Shown here: positions 11,158 through 24,263 of the stretch, one piece after another | Numbering within the stretch: position 1 is the first letter of the stretch | Layout: each line of letters opens with the position of its first letter | Assembly: GCA_013368325.1 (NCBI GenBank) | Contig: JAACJK010000003.1 | Coordinates: 434,001 to 498,000, forward strand | Direction: 5' to 3' | Length of the DNA stretch: 64,000 nucleotides | Origin: Ephemerocybe angulata | Taxonomy: Eukaryota; Basidiomycota; Agaricomycetes; Agaricales; Psathyrellaceae | Program-made: the position numbers and the translations under genes | Notes under the pieces: generated by a model | The model's database searches: none | What the model was told of the DNA's origin: nothing | What the model saw: only the letters and a program-made list of their open reading frames with translations

Positions 11158-12969
11158 GCGTGTGGTGGAAGGGTGAAACAATTCGTATTACGCGCCCTCG
11201 CGCGTGGGTGGGGAGATCGTAGAACAATTCCATGCTATTGACCTATAATATGACTTCGTTGCCTTCGAAATAACCTGGTCAGGCCCGAGATTGTTGATCC
11301 TCGACGATTTTGGGAGCCCTTTGCCGAGTAATAGGGCTGAGGAAGTTAGAAAAAAGGAATATGAGTTGAATATGAGCTATTTATCTGACCTGGTGCCTCG
11401 CTGATAACTCACCTTCGAACCTTAGCCTGCGGGAAATGGGTAGCCTAGCACCTGGACGATATCGAGTGGCGGCTCACATGCAGGACAGTCGCGATGCGCT
11501 CAGACGACTCCATGGCCCTGTGCGCGTCTTAAGCTTTGAGTAAGTTCATTGTCGTAGGAGAAGTCGGATGGTGTTAAGCAGTCAAAAGGTAGATTCCCGT
11601 ACCTTCCCGTACCCTGATCATCAGATCATCATGATCAGTTCTATCTAATCTAATCTTTATGATCATATGATCATCATCATGACTAACCCCGCACGGGCCC
11701 AGGCAACGCTCCTCAACTATTACCACCACTCCTGGGTTCCTAGGCTTTTTTACGATGGCTGAGGTGAGTCTGTGTTTAGATGGTCCTAATGGTCTCATGG
11801 AGTGCCCTCTAGGACTGGATCCAGCGCCCTCTTGATCTCCGGAGGCTAGTCTTACGGTTTACCCAATACCTACACTAGGTATACCTATTTGCTGCCATGC
11901 GCAGCCGAAAGTATGGGATTCGTGGGCCCGCTCTGGTTACAGACACCCATATACAGCTCATCAACGGCAGTGTTCTGCGCTTTTGGGGGCAACATGCTAT
12001 TCTTTTGTGGTCGACCAGGCGGTAAATCAATAGCTCCAACCGTTAGGAACTCGACCTTCAATTCAAGGACGCATCCTGGGGAATTGGAAAAGGTACGCTC
12101 CCTACACACCAGATGCATCCAGGCTCTTCGTTTACGTGGTTCAAGAGATCGAGATCTCGCCCCAACTCGCTCGCTCGCAGTCGCCAAGCCTGTCAGTCGA
12201 AACCTCGACACCCAGCAACCCTCGCGGACATTGGGGAACGATCGCGGCAAAGAACGAGGAACTGATCGAGAAAACGCTGGCGGTTGGATGAACTTGGATT
12301 TCTGAGATAGTCTTTTCAAGATCGGCTGGCTCAGACGCCCTCATGAAGACAGCTGGGGCGAGAGAACCTTTCGAAAGGACTGGAGAGTGGTGACGCAGAA
12401 CTGGGTTGCGAAACGTACGATGACGGCCGAGTTGGGGCTCGGGAAGCCAACGCCGCCATATCTCTCTATCGTGTATTTGCACCACAGAGCCCCTCTTCGG
12501 CGGGCAATATAACTCTCAATTGTCGAAATAGGAGAATCTGCGTTTTCTTATTCTTTCCCTCTCCCAGCACCACTACTAAGAGCATATCCACGGTTGTCTC
12601 CTACAACGACCTCACCCATCGACCTCTCACAGAGTTCGAATGTGGCCCGAATCGGCTCAAACGTGAATAACGGGATTCACAAATCACGGCGACGCTCTCG
12701 AGCCCACCTCACACTGCCGGTCCTCCGATCATGTCCCTTTCTTGAACAAGTCGATCACCTTCACTTCAATCGCTTTCTCCTCTAGGGACAACGAGGGCGC
12801 GTATCACCATAGCGTCACTTGTATGGAAAGTTCTCTTCTTAGTATCCGTCTCCGCAATGCTCTGACTCAACTCTACTTCATATATCACGTCCTAATCACA
12901 CCCTACAGTCCCGAATCAACGCGTCTATCCTACACGAGAAACGCTTAGACCGACTATGCATCCACACCT
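11158..12969. other. Intergenic, no supported gene
   Basis: Only shadow frames. Contains a cluster of ATGATCAT-type palindromes at 11615-11682 (see findings). Minus-strand frames at 12141-12485 and 11885-12319 are open but have no recognisable features. Confidence 0.5.
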
Positions 12970-13257
12970 CTATTGACGCTTGCATCCACAGATGCACTCG
13001 CGCTCTGTCAGCTCCCCTGCACAGGCTTGGCTGATGGAAGGAAGCGTCAAATCATCGCGGGTACCCCACATGACCCTGAAAGCTCGCCTCCTGAAGAAAG
13101 GCTCCCAATTCCACTCGACCCTCATCATATAGCGTGGGATGTCTTTGAGAAATGCTTCGTCGCCTGGGCCGGGAACCTTGCCGTTCAGAGTCCTCGAGCC
13201 AAGCACGACGGCTACAACGGACGCGAGGAGCACGTAGAGGTAATGCTTCAACTCCAT
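12970..13257 (-). CDS. Possible small secreted or membrane-anchored protein
   Basis: Open frame of 95 codons from ATG 13257. The N-terminus, MELKHYLYVLLASVVAVVLG, has the form of a signal peptide or signal anchor: short polar start, about 15 hydrophobic residues, then Ser-Arg-Thr. The remainder is basic, with Cys residues near the end (ACAGELTERECICGC). Possibly spliced near 13120, where a GTCGAG donor and a CTTCAG acceptor flank about 30 bp, which is too short for a usual intron. No neighbour or homology supports it, so treat it as a candidate. Confidence 0.35.
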   Translation of the reverse strand: MELKHYLYVLLASVVAVVLGSRTLNGKVPGPGDEAFLKDIPRYMMRVEWNWEPFFRRRAFRVMWGTRDDLTLPSISQACAGELTERECICGCKRQ

Positions 13258-13981
13258 AGCTGGCTGAGGAGAACATGGTCAGTCCTGGTCATAAGTCTAC
13301 CGAGGAGTTGGTCGCATTCACCTTTTGACTTCGAACTGGTATTCTGGTTTGTTTCCTAAAGATGTTTGGTGGATTATAAGCGCTGGAATCTACGCGAAAC
13401 GCATGTCAACACTGTGCGTGTACTTTGGGGGCGGTGGAACACGAACCGAGAGGTTGAGGGGTGGAGCTCGATGGTGAACAAGCACTCCCTGGGCGCCTTA
13501 TATCTGTCCGCATCCAATTCTTTCAGGAAATTAAAAAGGTGTCCCGTTTCGTTTTTCTTTTCTTTCTTTCCATGAGTTCAAACGGACGTCTTGTGGCATT
13601 CGATCGAACCTCCCTCTCTAATCACACACGATGTCGGAACCTCTACATGTGTCGCGGCTCCTTTGTCAACAAACCGATCTCGATTGAATTATATGTATAT
13701 CTAAAATATATAATTTCTACCTGCTACCCTGTAAAGATATCAGCAAGATATCGGCTCGCAGGGTTCCAATGGTCCACACTAGTCCACCAGATTGTGAGAT
13801 GTCAACCATGAGCCGCTTGCCGTTCCGGTTCGCAAATTTGAAGCCGGAGCTGGCGATGGGCAAGCAAATTAAAGGTTTGAGTCTTAGGAAGGAGAGCCCT
13901 GTAACCTGTTCGCCACAGACGATACCCGACCAAAAATGAAGGTATGAGGCTGGTAATCATATGGGCCAGAGACGCCGGACA

Positions 13982-14012
<31 letters not shown>

Positions 14013-16769
14013 ACGAGGTGTAGTGGCGTAGGGCTTGAGAGGGGCGGGGAGGCCTGGGGACTGTGGGTCATCGATTGTTAGTTCCAGCAATGGCTGGTCG
14101 CTGTAAGATACACCCGGAGGTAGAGTAAAAGTTGCTGGTGTTCGATACAGTAATAGGTACATAGTCAGAAAGTGGGGGTGGCGGCGGCAGCCACAGGCGT
14201 CGGTCCTGGCTACAGACGTACAGAGGTGGCCTCTGCGCCTCGACAGATATCTTGGAAGGAAAGATGAGGGTTTGCTGTTGCTGTCAGTAATGTGATGGCT
14301 GCAGACTGAGTTTCAGGTCGTGGTGTTGGCAAGACATGGTTCTCTCCCGAGAAACCGTGGTCGGTTAACCGCTCCGATCTCCGTCTCGCTGTGAGGAGGA
14401 CAGTGCAGTCCGGACAGTGCAGTTGTACACATACGCTGGTAGAGCTCTTCACCTCCATAGGCATTCATGGCTGAGAAAAGTGAAGATGCTTAGCTTCCCC
14501 CGCGAAAAAGATATTTTGCAACAACCGACAGACAGACAGACAGTCTTAGCGAGAACAAATGCTCAAGGTACTCTGGTCCAGACGGTAGTCTCTGCTCTGG
14601 TGAGAAGAGAAGAAGGGGTTTGAGGAGAATAGAATAGTACGCACTGGTCAGACTTCAGTAGATACAGTCTCGGATGTGTGTTTCCGTAAACCAAAGCGCC
14701 CCAACTTTGGCGTGTATGGAACGACGTTCAACGCCGAACACTCACACTCGAAGAATGGGACAGAGCTGGATTTACCAGCACATTGGCGTACCCAACGCGG
14801 GACTGAATGCCCAATGAATGAGACATACATTGCTAGCGACTCCGCGAGCAATCTAAGCTTCGTAACGCCTGCTGAGGGACTCAATTAACCTCTCGAAAGT
14901 CATAGCAATCCCCATAACTTGAAACAAGGCGTTATTCTGAAGGGTATAGAGTCAATACAAATGAACCTAAATAGACATAATAAGGACTTCGTGCCATTCT
15001 TTCAGCGACTCCGAGAGGGAGGCCTAAGGAAGTGATCTCAGATAATACGGTGAAACCACGTTAACGCTATCGAGGTTGTTAGTAGATTGCTCAGGGAAGA
15101 AAGAATAGGAGACTTACGGCAGTGAGGTGGAGACTGTAAACGACAGCGTAGGCATGGGCTGGAAGTAATTCACATGAACTAGGAGGATCCTGGATAGGTC
15201 CTCTGAGATAAAGGGGCGAAAAGCAGTCGAAGATGTCGCAGTTAGCGATGATCGTGTACTCGTTAAGCTGCTGGGCTGTCGCAGTGTATGTGGGACCCAG
15301 AGAGCAAAGAGGCTTACGAACAAGGAGCGAGGTGGATCGTTTTTACGTCGCTGAATTCCTGAGAAAATTTTCAGTGATGGTAGGAACAGAAGACGTATAT
15401 AAACGGCTATCGTGCACCTACATGAAGCACCAGACTACAAGGAAAGCCCCGCGGCTAGTAAGGTATCGCCGCTCCCGAACACGGCGAGACTGGAAGTGGG
15501 TGGCGAGCGTTAGAGAGTGGAATCGGAGATCTGACGGAGGTCTCCAGCATTTGTGAGGGGCTGAGTAAGTAGGGATGAGCTATGAAGGAACGTTCAGCGC
15601 GGGTTTCGATGTGTGGGATGTCTATGAAGAACCTTATTCGGTTTCGACGACGGTAGGACGAGCGCTTTACATTTCCACCTTCGTTCCCGTCGCCGCCGGA
15701 CTCTGCTAACGTGTCAGAGATTAGGTTCTGCACCACTGACACTCATTCCTTTCCGGATACATTAGGTCGGGGGGCTGGCATATAAAATCATCGACTCTAC
15801 TTCCGGTTGGCGCTTGTCGGTGTCGAAATTTGCGAGCGCGATGGCAATGGGCGCTCTGCTCAATGACCAAAGTCGCGTTGGAAGCAGCGGCAGTGGTGTC
15901 GGGCTGCTGCAAAGTCCCTGCGCCATCTTCTGCGAAACGAGCAGGTGCAGGGGAGATGTCTCGCGGGCGACAACGGCGAGTCGGCGACAGTCATTAAACG
16001 TCAGCTGAACTCCAAATGGTGTTGCAATTGGGTTGGGCATTCCTACGAGATTATATAATTAGGAGGCCTAAGATGGGATTAGTATGTGCGAAGGAACATG
16101 AGAGCTGCACCCACTTTCTGGCTCTTCGTCGTGTAGCCACCTCGCTCTATACATCTTTGCTCGATGGGAAGCCACGTAGGTTTGATGATAAGGGGAAGGT
16201 GCAGGAGGTGCCAGTGATTCAACGGCTGGCTCTGATCATGAGTCATTTGGCTCGATGACATGATCATGATGTCATTGATCAATTAGGGGGAATCGAAGCG
16301 CCCTGAGTACTGAGTAGGCGCCGTGCATGCCTCCCCCTTCCACTTGATACCTATTCGTTCGAGAGGATTTAGGATAGTACTGGTGTGTATCTCGGTAGAT
16401 TTCGGATCTTTGCTACACATTTGAACAACGCTAACTTAGCCATGATGCACTAAATGCCTCGCGTTATACAAATGAACGATATTTAATGATACCTCGCGTG
16501 TGCAGAACGTGCGTTGCAAAACAACAAGTGGACTACGTAGTAAGTTCATAACTTCCTAATAGAATGGTACGACGAGTAACTACCAGCTACCCATATCGAC
16601 GATTCAGAAACCGGCCTACTTTGCGACACGCAATTCTGCCTATATATATATATCTCCTTTGACAGGGGTTTTTGGCTTAGCGCTTAGACTTCACGAGGGG
16701 TGTGGAATAATTATAAGATGACATTGTACAATCACTACGGTTACTACAATAGCACAAAGCTTCTGGCCA
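13258..16769. other. Intergenic, no supported gene
   Basis: Overlapping short frames on both strands with no domain, signal peptide or consistent splicing. Holds a short (GACGAG)n microsatellite at about 13980-14015 and ATGATCAT palindromes at about 16238-16282. AT-rich near 16400-16750. Confidence 0.45.
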
Positions 16770-18360
16770 TCAGTTATGATTATCTGCGTCACCCACCAGT
16801 ATACGATCTACGGTGCATAGGGAGTATCCATTCGGCTCGACACTCCTCAGTCGTGACTCCGACGCTGACCAAATATTGTCGAAAATTAGCTCCTTTAAGC
16901 GAAGCCCCCTTTCACCCCTCAACTTCAAATAGGCCTCGACGGCGCACATACAAACTGGGTTGTCTAGCATGGCGGGTGGAAGGATGAGAGTTTCGAGGTT
17001 GGGAAGAAGGACACGAGTTTCGATTTTGGTTGACGGAGTTAGGGCAGCAAACAGAGGTGCAGCACTCCCCAGGTTGTCTACCAAGATAGCAAGGACTGTG
17101 AGGTGTCCCAACACACGCAAAGGGATCTCCAGACTAGCAATCGCCTGCGGGAAGTGAGTTTCCCAAGACAGCACTAAGGCAAAAGCTGTCCTCAGAGGGT
17201 GCAGCCCAGGTGACAACAGAGCGTTCATCTCTTGAAGAATCGAAGAGCCAAGGCTATCCAACCACTGGTGAGGTATGGGTGCCCCCGTCCCCGATACTAT
17301 GGAGACTTCGAAGAACCCGAGAAGCAACTCTCGGCCTGTGCAGGCACACGACAGATAAAAGCCCTTGTTGCCGAATCTGAAATACCATCGACCACTTTGG
17401 AAAGATTGGGGTAGATAATTCAGTGCCCGCATGAAGTTGTCCTTCGCTTCCTCCTTGTCATGGCCGGAGTCTTCAATGGTGACTTTGAGCTGAACGGAGA
17501 TGAAGGTCACGATCGGGAAGGCAGAGAGGGACATAAACTGGGAGTATGGCACCATGAGTCCAGAGAGATGCAGGACCTCCAAAGCCCGAAGAATGCAGGC
17601 CCCTTTTTCGAACCTCCCAGCAGCGACCGGATCGAATCGATGTAGGACGTTAATGAGGGAGAGGCTCTGGAGGTTAGGAATCTCCGCCAGAGTGTCGAGC
17701 CAATCCTCGACTGTCAAGGACCCTGATCCGTCCCAGTTGGGGTCCATTTCAATGGATAAGTAGGTAAGTTGGCTTCGGACGTTATGGAAGGAGGAGAGGG
17801 AGAGGTAGTTGAAGTAGAGGACGCTCGTCAAGGCCTCGCCGAAAAGGATATTGGTTTGTGGCAACGGTGGCTCCCCATTTCCACTGGGTGATGGCTTGGG
17901 GTAGAATACGGCCCACTTCGAAACGAACTGGAAGTGATATCCAAGGATCCAACTTGAGGCTGAATCCACGGAGATCGTCTTGATAAAAACTGCTCTCTGC
18001 GTGATGAGCATTCTTCTCTGTCGTCCTTCCGCCAAGAGGTCCCAGGGTGAGCTAATGCTAGGCTGCTTCGAATACGTAAATGCGAGATGCAGTTCCCTGG
18101 CAGGCTTGGCCAGCTTCAACGCTTTGAGGAGCAAATGCATGGGCAAGCAGTCAACATTTATAATCCGTCCCCAGAGGTGGCTATATCCCTCGATGCTTTC
18201 CCTCCACCGTTTATTGACAGAGGCAAGGCATACAGCGGCTCGCATCATCCCGTAGCGATCCGTTGAACGAGGGTCAAAATGACGATCCACGACCGCATCG
18301 AATATTATGGGGAGGATGTCGTCGTCGATGCAAATATCAGCAAAGAGGTGTCCGCATCTC
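16770..18360 (-). CDS. F-box protein
   Basis: A single long frame of about 505 codons, extended at the 5' end by an exon starting at about 18360 after a CTAG acceptor. The N-terminal part reads DDDILPIIFDAVVD, then a basic gap, then CLASVNKRWRESIEGYSHLW: the usual F-box form (LP..I...I, then V.K.WR, then P/S.LW). This motif binds Skp1 in SCF ubiquitin ligases. The remaining 450 residues contain irregular Leu-rich segments (LTYLSIEMD, NLQSLSLINVL, ALEVLHLSGL, NLETLILPP) as in the large agaricomycete families of F-box proteins with degenerate LRRs. The initiating Met probably lies in a further upstream exon that I could not place. The substrate is unknown. Confidence 0.75.
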
Positions 18361-18466
18361 CTAGGTTTGAAAATTCCGTGGGCAACCGGGATCTCCGGTG
18401 GCTACGGGTAAAATTAGCAAGTACTCGCAGCGGACGACGATTGTGTCACCTACATCGCGATGCCGA

Positions 18467-20909
18467 CTACTTGGGTCTTCTTGAAGCCTCAGCGCCGCAT
18501 AAACCCACATTCCCTGTCGCGCTGGAACCTATTTGAGCGTCAGTTACCATAAAGTATCTCAGACGATTACACCTTCCTACCGAGTACTCATATTCGACCC
18601 CCTTGAATTCGTGACTGTCAAGTATCTTGGGCTTCCTTCGGAGTTCGGTCGCGTCTTCAGCCATTGCGTCGCCATATTTCAGCGAATCTTGCAGTCGCTT
18701 TCCCCCCCCTCTCCCTAGCACTGAGACTGTATCCGTGGAACTGGAATTATCAACATTACGCCCCGCCATGTATCCGTTGTATGCGTCTTCCAATTCGTCC
18801 TTGAAGTCGTTGGTGGTGCCTTCATCTTCTGCCTTTCCGGAGGCATTAGATAGTGCTTCCGTAGCCACTAGGCTGTTCCTCTCAGCCCGGGCGAGCTCCA
18901 GTGCAAGGTTCATGCGTCCGCGGTCTCCCAATTCTTCTGCAGCTTCACCACAAGCCCTTTCTCCCTTAGGGACGCCTTCTGTCCACTCGCCGAGATCTAT
19001 GTTCTCCAAGCTTCCGAATTCAAACTCTTGCTCTGCGAGTGGTGCTACGAAGTCGACCATAGCTTCGCCGTATTCCACGGAAGCCTCCAGTCGGCTTTCT
19101 CCCTTTTCCTCTAGCGCTGAGACCGTTTCCGTAGAGTTAACGCGATCGTCCTCCTCCAATCTATCGTCCTCCTCCAACCTATCGTCCTCCTCCAATCTAT
19201 CGTCCTCCTCCAACCTATCGTCCTCCTCCAACCTATCGTCCTCCTCCAATCTATCGTCTTCCTTCAATCTATCGTCCTCCTCCAATCTCTCGTCCTCCTC
19301 CAATCTCTCCGCCTCCTCCAATCTATCGCCGTCTTCTAATATATCGTCGTCTTCCAATCTATCGTCCTCCTCCAATCTATCCTTGAATCTTTTAGAATTG
19401 TTGCCATCTTCTGCCTCTCTGGACGCATTCGGTCGTTCCAGGTCTTCTATATCCACCAGGTCGGTCCTTTCAGCCTTAGCCGTCTCCAGTACAAGGCTAG
19501 TGTCGAGTCTGCGCTCTCCCACATCTTCTGTAGCCTCACTGGAAACCCCTTCTCCCGTAGCAACAGCGACTCCTGCCCATTCGCCAGGCTCTATCCTACC
19601 CAAGCTTCCAAAGTCGACCTTTTGCTCAGCGAGTGATGCTACTTCGTCGCTAATCCCTTCTACCTCCTGTAATCCTTCGCCCATACCATCCTCTGACTCA
19701 TCCTCGTCCGTAGAATATGGGTCGGCGCTTTCCGCCCCACCCTGCTTCAGCGAATTAAGGGCTGTAGCCTCGCTATCGGTGCTGTGCCCGTTTTCCGAAG
19801 CATGAAATCCTTCGTACTCTGGAACTCCTTCACTTCCTTCACGCTCCTCCTCTTGCTTCCCTGTTCCAAGTTCGTGCGTTTGGCTTCCAGGTGAAGAGAG
19901 TACTGGTTTACCCTCGGCTCCAACGTTATCTCCACCTGAACCAACCTCCTCGACTTCGTCTACGGCTCCGACCACCTCCTCATTCGAAGTCCCCCCTTCC
20001 ACCTCCTTGACTTCGTCTACAGCTCCCACCGCCTCCTCATCCGAAGTCCCCCCTTCCACCTCATCGACTTCGTCTACGGCTCCAGCCACCTCTTCATTTG
20101 AAGTCCACCCCTCCACCACCTCTACTCTGGCTACGGGTCCAACGATCTCTTCATCCGAAGTTTCCCCCTCCACCTCCTCGATTTCGTCTACAGCTGTAAC
20201 CATCTCATCTGAAGACTTCCCTTCCTTGGCTTCGTGCACCTCGGCTGAGACCATTATGACCAGATCATTGGACTCTGCGATCTCCACATCCTGCAACGCC
20301 CACCGGTCGTCCTCGTTCCCGACGACCTTTGAATCTTGATCGACCTCTACTGAGTCAACGTCTGTATTGGCCGTTTCGTCATGACCACCCGCGCTAGCGA
20401 GCGTAGACATCCCGCCGTCGAACTTTACCCAACTCCCTGACAATTCAAACTTGGCATCCCCCGGATCCGCTGGAGCTTCGTAGCCCTCTCTAGAATCTAA
20501 GCCTTGAATCAACGATTGTTTATTATTTGGGAAGACGAGTCATTTGGCCTACTTACCAGGTTGGCCCCCCGCCTCCCCCTCACTAAAACCAACATTTAGC
20601 TGGGTTGTAGTTTCATCCTGGAGGCCTCCTGTCAAGAATCGGTGGTCTACGGCAGTCACTCGAGCACCCAACTCCCTCGCAAATCCTGCAACAGGTTGTG
20701 TGGCTTGCTGTATCCGGCGAAGAACGTGGACCGCTGCTGGGGATGCTAGGCCTCGTTTCACGACAGCCTACACGAGGAAATTATTCACTTTTGCTCTGGA
20801 TCTTAAAGAATATGCGGTGGAAGGGACGTACAATGGAACCGAGGAGAACCACAGTGTTTAAAGCCACATTTCCAGCAGTTTCCACGATATCTGAATAGGT
20901 TGAATCCAT
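18467..20909 (-). CDS. Acidic repeat protein, 774 codons
   Basis: Three exons keep phase: 20832-20909, 20557-20767 and 18467-20502. The first encodes MDSTYSDIVETAGNVALNTV. The second continues a module also found in the adjacent gene at 21274-21665. The large third exon is strongly acidic and repetitive: about six copies of a ~20-residue unit (EVEEVEGGTSNEEVVGAVD), about a dozen copies of the hexapeptide RLEEDD, and two copies of a ~60-residue module (LAEQ..FGSL..I..GEW....GE...E..E..G.R). Probably disordered or coiled; no catalytic domain. A possible intron near 18540-18590 would change the last 30 residues. The long opposite frame at 18627-19805 is a mirror of the repeats. Function unknown. 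Confidence 0.65.
19140..19400 (-). repeat. 18-bp coding minisatellite (RLEEDD)n
   Basis: About 13 head-to-tail 18-bp units (plus strand: CCAAYCTATCGTCCTCCT) encoding Arg-Leu-Glu-Glu-Asp-Asp, with a few variants (RLKEDD, RLEEAE, ILEDGD). Confidence 0.9.
19925..20215 (-). repeat. Coding tandem repeat of about 57-60 bp
   Basis: Roughly six degenerate units encoding E-V-E-G-G/E-T-S-N/D-E-E-x-V-G-A/P-V. They lie in the N-terminal third of the acidic protein. Confidence 0.75.
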
Positions 20910-21273
20910 CTCGGGCTCGAGGGACGTTTACAATTTGGGTGAGTTGTAGTGGTCGAGAAGCAAGGAGTTGCTTTCGGATGTCGAACTGTTTGATGAAACT
21001 GGTCGTAGATTACACGCGGAAAACTACATCACAATACTAGACTGTACCCGATATATTACACGTCTCTGGAATGAACAGGAGTGAAGACTAGGTACGAAGT
21101 TTGAACGACGTGAGAGCGACGGCCGTGCACCCTCCTTCATTACTAGGGAACCTATTGAACAGTACGTGAAAAACGGTCATCTGGAGAGCAGTGTGTATTA
21201 GGTACTGGCACGTACACTCAATTCTCGACAAGGAAACACACCATGATGGAACGAGAAACAGCAGACCCGTTGG

Positions 21274-21665
21274 TCACAATGATGTCCCATCGACGTTGGC
21301 CTTGGCGAGTCCAGTCTCGCCTTCAGAAACCAAGGGTAGCAATTTGACTTCATCAGAATCGTCCCAAGTTAAGCGTCCTATTCCACCGATGTCCATCGAA
21401 GTTTCCAGCCCTCTGGGAGGAGATATGATTTCTTTCCCAGCCGAGACGATTGCCGCAGCGACGCTGAACGCGACCGCTTTCAGCTGGGACCCAACTAAAG
21501 TTCTGGATGCTGTTTTTATACAGACCTAGTGCATTGACCCGGTGAAATCAAGCATAATCAAAGCGATAAAACATGCGTGCGCACCATGATACACCAGAGA
21601 ATGGCGAAGTTGACTGCTAAATTCCCCGCTGTCTCTGTCAGACTAGCAAAGAATCGTAGAACCAT
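21274..21665 (-). CDS. Small protein, paralogue of the acidic protein's N-terminus
   Basis: Two exons, 21585-21665 and 21274-21525, phase 0, 110 residues. Exon 1 reads MVLRFFASLTETAGNLAVNF; the neighbour's exon 1 has IVETAGNVALNTVVLLGSI at the same place, and both genes have an intron at the equivalent point. Exon 2 continues KTASRTLVGSQLKAVAFSVA and ends with a short acidic tail (DDSDEVKLLPLVSEGE). The N-terminal 60 residues are hydrophobic and Ala-rich, perhaps membrane-associated or a helical bundle. The two genes are adjacent and in the same orientation, so a tandem duplication is likely. Function unknown. Confidence 0.55.
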
Positions 21666-22061
21666 GGATATAATCAGAAGGATGCAAAGTCACAGTCGAG
21701 CCCTGTGACCTCAAGCGTTTGAACCTTTCGGTGGTAAGAGCTCAAGGAGCACCTCCGCGACTTCGGGATTGAGCTCGACATCGCTCAGCGCTGCCATGTG
21801 GTCAATGATCATGATGGTCCTCCTGATGCCCGTGACTGAACCTTATGATCATGGATGATCGTGCATCAGCTCTGACTCAACACAGTTCCCCGACCATGAC
21901 ATCCCGATCTACAGCCTATGGACTCTTAAGGACAAGCAATTGGTGTCTCTGTAAGGGGTCTGGGCACAGTTTTAATGGTGGCGAGGGTAGCGAAGGTACG
22001 TTCACCTCATTCCTTCCCTGTAATTGCACGGTTCACCGTTCCTCAAAGCAAATCACCAACA

Positions 22062-23198
22062 TCATTTTCGTGAACCCACTGCCCCGAGAGCAGCACCCTC
22101 CCTTCGCTCGTCAAACATGCTGTGCGGGAAACTACCTATGCTTGTGAGTTGGCTGGGAACCTTTGAGTGGAACGAAAGTAGCTCACTGGCGATGCTAGAT
22201 TCTAGCTTGTGCTGCAGCAACTGGCCCGAATCCGCCCATTCCCGCCTCACCAACATATTGAACGAGGATGCCCTCCCTATCCAGAGACCCTCAATGATTT
22301 CATCCAGTGACCCGATGAAGAAGGTGCTCACTCGTGGAGGTGTCGCGCAGTTCATCCAAATGAACTCAGAGCTTGTAGGTTGTGATTTTGGTCTCTCGGG
22401 TTCTTGGTCTTGATGAGTATGTCATCAGATCCTTCCACCATGGACGCACTGCCCGCTGAACGAAGAGTTGAGGCAGAAAGGCCCGGCACTGCCGTACCAG
22501 CGTCTCCAAACGGTGCACTACCTTTCCAACGTGGAAATGTACTGCGATAGCCATCGGCTTGGAACTATCCTCAAGAACTTCCACTAGTACGCTCATACTG
22601 TCTCTAGCCGTTACCTATCACGCGCCAATAAGTATTACAAGGTCCCTCCTATATTCCATTCCAAACCTGCCATCCGATCACTGTAAGAGCTGGTCGGCCA
22701 ACTCTAGTTCAGGAATGTCGCGAGTGGTCGTATCCCTCATGTTGGGGAATACGAGTGCGTGTTCTGTCTTGCATTTATATTATCTTTGACTAACGTTCAT
22801 CGCTCCTGAAGGAACCGCTTGATCAACCGCCGCACAGTTTGACGAGAATAAGGTTATTCTCCCAAATTCCTTTCGAATCATGATATCTATGAACACAAGG
22901 GTTGTGTGACTTTCCAGTTTTCCCGGACACGACATTCGGACTCTCAGAGAGAAAACCATCGACCCAGCCTTAAGCCCCTCAGGGGCGAGGTATCTCTGAT
23001 ATGATGGCCTGGGCCACGCTCGGGCTGGAGGGTGCTGCGACCCTTGGCTGTTTCAACAACCCAATGAGCGATTACCGGAAGCTCAATATGGCCGAGCTCG
23101 TTACCGACAGTACCGACTCCCGGAACGGCGTCCACCTCCGCTTTTCCACCCATCTCTTCGAAACCTGCGTTGGTAGTTCTGTACTCTTCAACATCTGA
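22062..23198 (-). CDS. Possible multi-exon gene, unresolved
   Basis: Three minus-strand stretches look protein-like and may be exons of one gene. One is at about 23150-22990 (GGKAEVDAVPGVGTVGNELG, then HWVVETAKGRSTL). Another is at about 22590-22420 (VEVLEDSSKPMAIAVHFHVG, then LETLVRQCRAFLPQL). The third is at about 22355-22150 (VSTFFIGSLDEIIEGLWIG, then LVRREWADSGQLLQHKLES). I could not join them with certain splice sites. No domain recognised. Confidence 0.3.
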
Positions 23199-24263
23199 AC
23201 GTCGCTGTGCTCATTGAATTCCCACCTTCATCAAGAGGGCGAAATCGTTCTTCTCACAGCAGTCTTTCAAGCTCGCCTTGCCCAAGGATAAAGGTCCTTA
23301 TACCGTGGGTCCTCTCTTGTTTCCTTTCGACAGGCGCACTGCTTACACTAAAGGTCTTAGGGGAGGGAAGCACGTGCAGTACCTTTGCAAGAACCTCAAT
23401 AGCGCTGGGTGTCGTCGGACTGTAAGGCGGATTCCGATTTTGAGAGAGGAGGGGCTCTGTGGCGTGTGGTTTCGAAGGTGTCGGTGCTGGCTTGGATCTG
23501 CTGCGAATTTTGCCGGAGGCGGTTGCTCTCTACCGAGCCAGCGTGTAATTGTGTAAGGGGCTCTATTTTATTTCGTCTTGAGACAATGGTGACTGACAAC
23601 GGGTTCTGACAGAGGGCGTTGCCTACTGAAGGTTGGTGGGCGCGTATCTACCTCCCAGCCCTTCCCAGATACAGTATATAATTCCCTCCTCGCCTTCGAA
23701 TTCCTCTCTTTGCACACCATCCCCTCATGTTTAACATTCACCTGGCTGCTCAATTCATGGACTCAAATTACTGGTCGACCGGGTCATCATTCACTGAGCA
23801 TTGCTTTCGCCGATCGCTGGGTTCGTGTCTCTCCTCATGCTTTGTTCCGCTTTCCCGTATGCCACTGTTTATCATTTCTCTGATTATGCACTTTCATCAC
23901 ACGCTGTACCCTAGGGGTTGTCCTCTAGATCGCATAATCCTAACGTCGCGTCCTTCTCCATCCAAACTAATCAACACATTCTGTGATTCTAGTGATAGTC
24001 TTCAGCAACGATGTCCACCCCACGCTCAGACGTCGGCCAATGCTGAACCTCGACTCCATGGTGGTTAATTAGCAACCCGACGCCTCCAATCATTGTTCTA
24101 GGGCCATCCAGGGTCCATGCCTACATTGCCTATCGGTCAGTCCTTCGGAACTCCACTAAAAGTCGAAGTCACTTACATGACCCACAATCAGCATTCAGAT
24201 ATGTGGGGGGTTCTCTTTCAAGGTCCATTGCTTCGGTTATCCTAGAAATAAAACTGAATGAAT

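Noticed and set aside
13980..14015. Ser-run protein on the minus strand (13802-14071)
   Set aside because: Produced by a GACGAG microsatellite; no other support.
18627..19805. Plus-strand open frame of 392 codons, Ser-rich
   Set aside because: It is the complement of the RLEEDD and acidic repeats of the minus-strand gene; repeats with no stop on one strand often leave the other open. No splice or domain support.
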